Of a stretch of 9,837 nucleotides of DNA, positions 5,886-9,837 are shown piece by piece. Position 1 is the first letter of the stretch. Every line of letters begins with the position of its first letter. Origin of the DNA: Ruminococcaceae bacterium UBA3323 (GTDB taxonomy: Bacteria > Bacillota > Clostridia > Oscillospirales > Acutalibacteraceae); assembly GCA_002361935.1 (NCBI GenBank), contig DESD01000001.1, positions 1 to 9,837 of the forward strand, given 5' to 3'. The translations under genes were made by a program, and so were the position numbers. The notes under the pieces were generated by a model. That model searched no databases. It was not told the origin of the DNA and saw only the letters and a program-made list of their open reading frames with translations.

Positions 5886-6500
5886 ATGATGAAAAAAACT
5901 GTAAAAATAATGCTATTGATTTTGGCTCTAGTTGCTTTTTTCTTGTTGCCAGATATTCTTTATTGGTTAAGAAGTTTATTGAAAATATTGCCTGGAATAA
6001 AGCAAATTGTTTCTTCTATATCGGATACGTTATATATACAAACGATGAATACGGCATTATTTAATTGTTTTGCTATTGTTATTAGTTTTATGGCATATAA
6101 TATAGCAAAAAGTCCTTATAATGCACAGTCTGAGCAAAGGAAACAGGAAATTATTAGATCAGTAGTAGTATTAAGAACAAATATTCAAATAAATTGTAAA
6201 ACAATAAATAGTTTAAAGAATAACACGGGCAACGCTAATGATTTATCAATTAGTAATGAAATAAATGATTGTATTATATGTCTATATTCTGCCCAAAAAA
6301 TAACAGAAGCTCATTTTAAATTTTGTATTGATTATGTTGATGATGTAAAAGCAATAAATCAAGCTTTAAAGGATAATCAAAATACTGATCAACACATAGA
6401 GGCGTTTTGTAAAAAATATTTCAAAGAAAACACATTAGAATATAGTCCAATTTTAAAAGAAATAACAGATAATCTTGACAAAATAAAACCAGGAGGATAG
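5886..6500 (+). CDS. Two-segment membrane protein of unknown family, first gene of the cargo pair
   Basis: 204 residues. ATG 5886 and ATG 5889 are both usable after AAAGAGG (5874-5880); the second has the better spacing (8 bases). Residues about 7-22 (LLILALVAFFLLPDILY) and 54-73 (around ALFNCFAIVISFMAYNIA) are predicted membrane segments, separated by about 30 residues that include a weakly amphipathic stretch. The remaining 130 residues are cytoplasmic-looking, mostly helical and AT-rich in codon use, with four Cys but no enzymatic motif I can recognise. The stop is 3 bases before the NTPase start, and the NTPase ribosome binding site lies inside this gene, so the two are co-transcribed and probably co-translated. 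In defence operons of similar form the small membrane protein is the effector that disturbs the membrane; that role here is inference only. Confidence 0.8.
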   Translation: MMKKTVKIMLLILALVAFFLLPDILYWLRSLLKILPGIKQIVSSISDTLYIQTMNTALFNCFAIVISFMAYNIAKSPYNAQSEQRKQEIIRSVVVLRTNIQINCKTINSLKNNTGNANDLSISNEINDCIICLYSAQKITEAHFKFCIDYVDDVKAINQALKDNQNTDQHIEAFCKKYFKENTLEYSPILKEITDNLDKIKPGG

Positions 6501-6503
6501 TTT

Positions 6504-8549
6504 ATGTTTAGAAAACCTAATGATAATTATGATTATAATACTAGTGAAAAAAATGTTAAAAACCAAATCGGAAGAAGATTTGATAAAATATTTGATATTT
6601 TGATGAATTCGGATTACTACGAGGGAACTAAATATGCCAATTACTTTAATAGAATAAATGAGGATGGAACAAGCAAAATCTATGTTTATGATCCGCTCGA
6701 AAAAAAGTTGGATAAAGTTATGCAGTCAGAAAAAAATGAAATTAAATATTTGGTTGGTTTAGCAGGTATGGGAAAGACAACATTGCTAAGAAACTATTTT
6801 AAGATCATTGATAGAGATATTAAATTGGATGAAAATAATATAATTATTTATATTTCTTTTTATTATTCTAATTTATCATCTGATAATCCCCAAAAGAGTG
6901 TAGATGATGAAATAAGAAGATATTTTTTAAGGGCAGTTAGAGCACTAATATCAAAGAATTCAGAATTGTTTGATAATGAAGAAAGATTTTGGACTGGATT
7001 ATATGACTTTATTCTTGATAATAAACCAACATTATTGGAAAATGAAAATTTTACACCCGAATCATTTATTCTTAGGGATTTATTAAGTAATGATATATCT
7101 TACGATAGTAAAAAGAAAAAAATCGACAATCTTTGTATTTATAAACCAATTGAATATTATTCAATATTAATTAAATACATATTAAAAGCTTTGAAAAAGA
7201 GTTTTAATATTACATTTATATATGATGATATTGAAGCTAAAGAAGAAATTTTTCATAAAAAATTAATCGAAACAGCAAGGCATATCCATTCTTGTTTTTG
7301 TGCTAACAAAGAAAGTGAATTGGTTGTGAAAACATTTGTTTCTTTACGTGCATATACTTTTAGATGTAATATTGGAAGAATGTCTGATGCTCGTAGAGAG
7401 CATTTGCAGAAGGACACTATATTAAAAAGCAGTTCGGTAAAATTGCATGATATTTTTGAAAAAAGATTTAAAGAAATAGAAGAAATCGAAAAAACAAAAG
7501 AAAACTCAAATAAAGCGAAAACATATGATGATGCTAGAAGACAATTATTTTATGTAGAAGAACATTTAAATTCTATTGGAAGTGAATTAATATATAATTT
7601 AGCCAATAATAATTTGTGTGATGCTATGATTATTTATTGTAGTGTTATGACAAATCTTGAATGGATTGCTTGCAACGAAGAAGAATACAATGGGGCTTTT
7701 AAAATTGATGCAGATAACTATCGTTTAACCACAGAAAACATAATGTATGCTATTGCAAATGGTAATTCACTCGAATATATGGACAAAGAAAACAGTTATG
7801 TTCCAAATATATTAACTAATAAATTTGAAGATGAAGAATTGATTAATATATATATAATAAGATATATGATTAATAATGGTATAACATTAATATATGGGGA
7901 CGAATATAGGGAAGGTAAGGCTATTCTTTCAGATATAGTTGGTTTGTTTGTGAAAAACAATAATAATGATGTCATGGTGAATTATTGGCACGACAAAGTT
8001 AATCATTCTCTGAAACACTTGTATCGCGCAGGAATATTATTAAGAAGTTTGCATGATATTGAGGAAACTGAAGAAAAACAACTGGAAAGAATTTATAGTG
8101 ATTCTTACAAATTGTATTTATCTCCACGAGGTCAAAGTTTGTATAAATTGTTTTCAAAAAATGCGGTTTTATTAGAATTGTATAGAGATGATATTTATAC
8201 TGATTTGCCAAATAATGACAAATTAACAAGTCGGATGAGTACAGATCTTATATTTGAATACTTATTAAACTATCTAAATCTATATTTCAAATTAGAAAAA
8301 AAATATATAGGATCAGCTATACCTGATTTAGAAAAATATCAAGTTTTAATCGGAACCGAGTTTATAACATCTGTATTTTTAGAAGGGGTTTCAAAAAATA
8401 TTAACACATACTATAAAAATCAAGGACCAGAGTACGATTGCCTTATGGCAAAGGTGTTTGAACTCCGAGATAATATGTTAGATTATTCTAAAGCATTACA
8501 AGAAGAATATAACATTGGATTTTCTATATCAAATTATTTAAACAGATAG
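6504..8549 (+). CDS. P-loop NTPase with winged-helix-like C-terminal region, second gene of the cargo pair
   Basis: 681 residues from ATG 6504, 7 bases after AGGAGG (6491-6496). Walker A is GLAGMGKTT at residues 85-93, preceded by the beta strand EIKYLV. A candidate Walker B is ITFIYDD at 236-242, ending in two Asp. FVSLRAYTFR (278-287) looks like the following strand with a sensor or finger arginine. This order fits STAND/AAA+-like ATPases more than ABC or SMC proteins; no ABC signature is present. Residues about 320-355 are highly charged and probably coiled. Residues about 495-565 (HDKVNHSLKHLYRAGILLRS; then YKLYLSPRGQSLYKLF; then LELYRDD) look like a winged helix. No nuclease, protease, TIR or other effector motif is visible, suggesting that the partner membrane protein is the effector. 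Very AT-rich compared with the tail genes. Confidence 0.85.
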   Translation: MFRKPNDNYDYNTSEKNVKNQIGRRFDKIFDILMNSDYYEGTKYANYFNRINEDGTSKIYVYDPLEKKLDKVMQSEKNEIKYLVGLAGMGKTTLLRNYFKIIDRDIKLDENNIIIYISFYYSNLSSDNPQKSVDDEIRRYFLRAVRALISKNSELFDNEERFWTGLYDFILDNKPTLLENENFTPESFILRDLLSNDISYDSKKKKIDNLCIYKPIEYYSILIKYILKALKKSFNITFIYDDIEAKEEIFHKKLIETARHIHSCFCANKESELVVKTFVSLRAYTFRCNIGRMSDARREHLQKDTILKSSSVKLHDIFEKRFKEIEEIEKTKENSNKAKTYDDARRQLFYVEEHLNSIGSELIYNLANNNLCDAMIIYCSVMTNLEWIACNEEEYNGAFKIDADNYRLTTENIMYAIANGNSLEYMDKENSYVPNILTNKFEDEELINIYIIRYMINNGITLIYGDEYREGKAILSDIVGLFVKNNNNDVMVNYWHDKVNHSLKHLYRAGILLRSLHDIEETEEKQLERIYSDSYKLYLSPRGQSLYKLFSKNAVLLELYRDDIYTDLPNNDKLTSRMSTDLIFEYLLNYLNLYFKLEKKYIGSAIPDLEKYQVLIGTEFITSVFLEGVSKNINTYYKNQGPEYDCLMAKVFELRDNMLDYSKALQEEYNIGFSISNYLNR

Positions 8550-8593
8550 CTATTATTGTGTTACAGTTCGTTATTAATAGTATCATATCTTTT

Positions 8594-8612
8594 ATCTATC
8601 AAGAGGACCTGA
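8594..8612. other. Right prophage/host junction (attR candidate) in cotJC
   Basis: From about 8602 the plus-strand frame reads RGPDGELGASLRYLSQRY, the well-conserved start of the CotJC catalytic region (usually GGPDGEL). Bases before it contain an in-frame TAG (8578-8580) and no CotJC similarity. The crossover should lie in or near AGAGGACCTGATGG (8601-8614). The partner site at the left end of the prophage is outside the window, so the shared core cannot be defined. Confidence 0.65.
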
Positions 8613-9045
8613 TGGTGAATTAGGGGCATCGCTTAGATATCTTTCACAGCGCTATTCCATGCCGATTCCTGAATTAAAGGGTCTGCTTACCGATATAGGG
8701 GTAGAGGAGCTTGGACATTTGGAGATGATTGGAACAATTGTTCACCAGCTTACGAGGAATCTTACCGAAAAGCAGATTGAAGAAAGCGGATTTGCTCCAT
8801 ATTTTGTTGATCACACAACAGGTGTTTATCCTACGGCTGCAAGCGGTTTTCCATGGAGTGCTGCATCCATTCAGTGCACAGGTGATCCGATAGCAGACTT
8901 AAACGAAAATCTTGCAGCAGAGCAGAAGGCAAGAGTAACGTATGATAATATTCTCAGACTGGTTGATGATCCGGATGTAATTGAGCCTATAAAATTCCTC
9001 AGAGAAAGGGAAATCGTTCATTTCCAGAGATTCGGTGATACTCTA
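8602..9045 (+). pseudogene. cotJC: cotJC (spore-coat manganese catalase), middle fragment cut at both ends
   Basis: The visible frame encodes about 148 residues of CotJC, from GPDGELGASLRYLSQRY through EREIVHFQRFGDTL. About 30 N-terminal residues and the last 20 or so are missing compared with clostridial relatives. After FGDTL the frame runs into unrelated PQSCKLFA and stops at 9072. Expected di-manganese ligands are all present: Glu of GEL (codon 8617), ExxH in EELGH, Glu in AAEQKAR, and ExxH in EREIVH. CotJC is a coat enzyme made in the mother cell that breaks down hydrogen peroxide. The intact ligand set and lack of internal stops suggest a recent or reversible interruption rather than decay. 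The fragment has no start codon with a ribosome binding site and probably is not expressed in this state. Confidence 0.85.
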
Positions 9046-9052
9046 CCGCAAT
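9040..9052. other. Second junction: cotJC to the left end of another element
   Basis: CotJC similarity stops after codon 9043-9045 (FGDTL). Relatives continue with a conserved region of about 20 residues ending near N-F-Y-A-F-N-P; here an unrelated short tail and a stop at 9070-9072 follow, then a hairpin and a leftward recombinase. Position is inferred from loss of similarity as I remember the family, not from an alignment. Confidence 0.55.
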
Positions 9053-9075
9053 CTTGTAAACTTTTTGCTTAATTT

Positions 9076-9108
9076 TCGGTGCAAGGTGTACACCTGCACC
9101 GATTTTTT
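9076..9108 (+). terminator. Terminator-like hairpin at the edge of the second element
   Basis: TCGGTGC (9076-9082) and GCACCGA (9096-9102) enclose the palindrome AGGTGTACACCT (9084-9095), giving an 11-bp stem with one bulged A and a GTAC loop, followed by T6. It works as a rightward intrinsic terminator, and the T-run abuts the stop of the 39-codon leftward gene. On the minus strand no T-run follows. Closeness to the junction allows an alternative role as part of an attachment site. Confidence 0.65.
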
Positions 9109-9227
9109 CATTTTGCTAATTCTTCAAAGGCTTTTTTATATTTTTCAAGCACTTCTTTTGCAACAATGTCTATCTTTTCATCATCTGACAATTCATCAAA
9201 ATTATCAGGTCTTTTATTATCCACCAT
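9108..9227 (-). CDS. 39-residue acidic/basic helical protein downstream of the recombinase
   Basis: ATG at 9227 with GAGGAG 5 bases upstream (CTCCTC at 9232-9237 on the plus strand) and TGA at 9110-9108. The product begins MVDNKRPDNFDELSDDEK and ends EKYKKAFEELAK, a charged, probably helical protein without membrane segment or cysteine. It starts about 25 bases after the recombinase stop, so both are probably on one transcript. The clean ribosome binding site and spacing support a real gene. Family unknown; small partners of serine recombinases include directionality factors, but nothing in this sequence shows that function. Confidence 0.6.
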   Translation of the reverse strand: MVDNKRPDNFDELSDDEKIDIVAKEVLEKYKKAFEELAK

Positions 9228-9251
9228 ATTGCTCCTCAATTTCAAGTTCAA

Positions 9252-9836
9252 TCAAATGTTCCAAATGATGTCAATTTTATCACTTGTTGCATAGATTTTT
9301 TTGATTACTGCATTTGCAAGCTCCCGCTTTCTTTCAAACGGCAGTTCGTCAAATTTATCAAAGTCACAGATGATTTTTTCGTTTGCCGAATATCTGTTTT
9401 CACTTAAGTGTTGAATTTCTGCCTGTATTTGCAGTTTTTCACTATGGAGCCGTTCAACATTTTCGTTGATATACGCCATTACCGTTTCGCTTGCACCTGC
9501 AACATTTTTAACTGTTTCGTTAATTTCGTTGTCTATTGCGATTTGCCGTGCCTTCAACTCCTCTATTTTAGGATTGTTGGCAGTAACACCTTCAAGTTCA
9601 AACTCCTTAAAATCAGCCAGTTTTTCCTTGATTTTCTGCAATATAAATTTTTCAAACTCATCAGCATGAATTGTTCCGCACCCACAGCACAAGTTATCAT
9701 TCATCTTGTGAGAGCAGAGAAAATAACTGACACTCTTATTAACATAATTCTTTCGCACAAGCGCATATCCGCAGTTTCCGCACTTAACAAGTCCTGCAAG
9801 CCAGGTGTTTTTTGCTCTTGGATTGCGTTTAATCTG
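9252..9836 (-). CDS. Large serine recombinase, C-terminal part only (5' end outside window)
   Basis: 194 residues plus stop are visible; the frame is open to the window edge and the GTG at 9758 is internal. The part begins with NTWLAGLVKCGNCGYAL, the start of the recombinase zinc-ribbon domain, with zinc ligands in C-G-N-C and in the later LCSHKMNDNLCCGCG. Then comes ADEFEKFILQKIKEKL and a long coiled coil (about IDNEINETVKNV to IQHLSEN), the motif that pairs subunits between attachment sites. The end ANAVIKKIYATSDKIDIIWN is the usual C-terminal strand. The catalytic N-terminal serine domain and the recombinase domain must lie to the right. It is expected to integrate and excise the second element, probably at the cotJC junction near 9045. 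Confidence 0.9.
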   Translation of the reverse strand, partial: QIKRNPRAKNTWLAGLVKCGNCGYALVRKNYVNKSVSYFLCSHKMNDNLCCGCGTIHADEFEKFILQKIKEKLADFKEFELEGVTANNPKIEELKARQIAIDNEINETVKNVAGASETVMAYINENVERLHSEKLQIQAEIQHLSENRYSANEKIICDFDKFDELPFERKRELANAVIKKIYATSDKIDIIWNI

Positions 9837-9837
9837 C

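Larger units (their letters stand above)
1..8601. mobile_element. Right-hand part of a PBSX-like contractile-tailed prophage, with cargo and right attachment junction
   Basis: All genes from the left edge to about 8549 point rightward in the usual late-phage order: baseplate hub, baseplate wedge genes, tail fibre, lysis genes, then cargo. Host sequence (cotJC) begins abruptly at about 8602, which sets the right boundary. The left boundary, the integrase, the capsid genes and the missing 5' part of cotJC should lie left of the window. The gene order is the same as xkdQ-R-S-T-U-fibre-lysis in Bacillus PBSX. Whether the element is an intact phage or a defective tail-like particle cannot be judged from this part. 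Confidence 0.85.
9046..9837. mobile_element. Left end of a second, serine-recombinase-bearing element
   Basis: Everything right of the cotJC break is foreign to cotJC and leftward: a 39-codon gene and the C-terminal part of a large serine recombinase whose gene ends about 200 bases from the junction. Recombinase genes of such elements usually lie next to one attachment site, as here. Size, type and right border lie outside the window. Confidence 0.6.

Noticed and set aside
8547..8600. Terminator after the NTPase gene
   Set aside because: Only a weak CTATTA/TAATAG pairing with a long loop and no T-run is present; not strong enough to annotate.
9035..9294. Rightward frames over the second junction
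   Set aside because: No ribosome binding sites, and they overlap the better supported 39-codon leftward gene and the recombinase end.
9466..9669. Rightward 67-codon frame
   Set aside because: It is the reverse shadow of the recombinase coiled-coil region and lacks a ribosome binding site.
1..9837. CRISPR array, tRNA or rRNA genes
   Set aside because: No regularly spaced repeats and no cloverleaf or rRNA sequence were seen on either strand; no tRNA lies at the prophage junction.

Overview
The window looks like the right-hand end of a prophage in a spore-forming Firmicute, probably a clostridial gut-type organism. Four things point that way: a contractile-tail gene order matching the PBSX xkd operon, AGGAGG-type ribosome binding sites, a sporulation gene (cotJC, spore-coat manganese catalase) at the integration site, and a large serine recombinase. 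The species cannot be named from this sequence.

Bases 1-4300 are a compact rightward late operon with overlapping or nearly touching genes: xkdQ-like hub protein (5' end outside the window), xkdR-like DUF2577, xkdS-like DUF2634, xkdT baseplate J, xkdU-like DUF2313, a tail fibre with a lectin-like C-terminus, and a small membrane/coiled-coil BhlA/XhlA-type lysis protein. Bases 4676-5635 encode a CHAP-SH3 endolysin whose first ~70 residues look like a fused r1t-type holin.

Between the two lysis genes (4299-4648) lies a mirror-symmetric unit. Two convergent consensus promoters (both TTGACA with a 17-base spacer) produce transcripts with nearly identical 5' ends. A 24-residue hydrophobic peptide with a C-terminal KRK lies between them, its ribosome binding site buried in a hairpin. 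A shared central stem-loop follows, and an outward-reading intrinsic terminator closes each end. This has the form of a type I toxin/antisense-RNA module.

After a strong terminator (5668-5709) the base composition drops sharply. A two-gene cargo operon follows (5886-8549): a 204-residue protein with two predicted membrane segments, then a 681-residue P-loop NTPase with clear Walker A and B motifs and a winged-helix-like C-terminal region. Its position between the lysis genes and the attachment site, its separate transcription unit and its AT-richness suggest a prophage accessory system, most plausibly anti-phage defence. I do not recognise it as a named system.

At about 8602 the prophage ends inside cotJC. 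Only the middle of cotJC is present (8602-9045), with all the expected metal ligands. The match stops again at about 9045, where a second element seems to begin. That element has a hairpin, a 39-codon leftward gene and the C-terminal third of a leftward large serine recombinase running off the window. One sporulation gene therefore appears to be interrupted twice by independent mobile elements.
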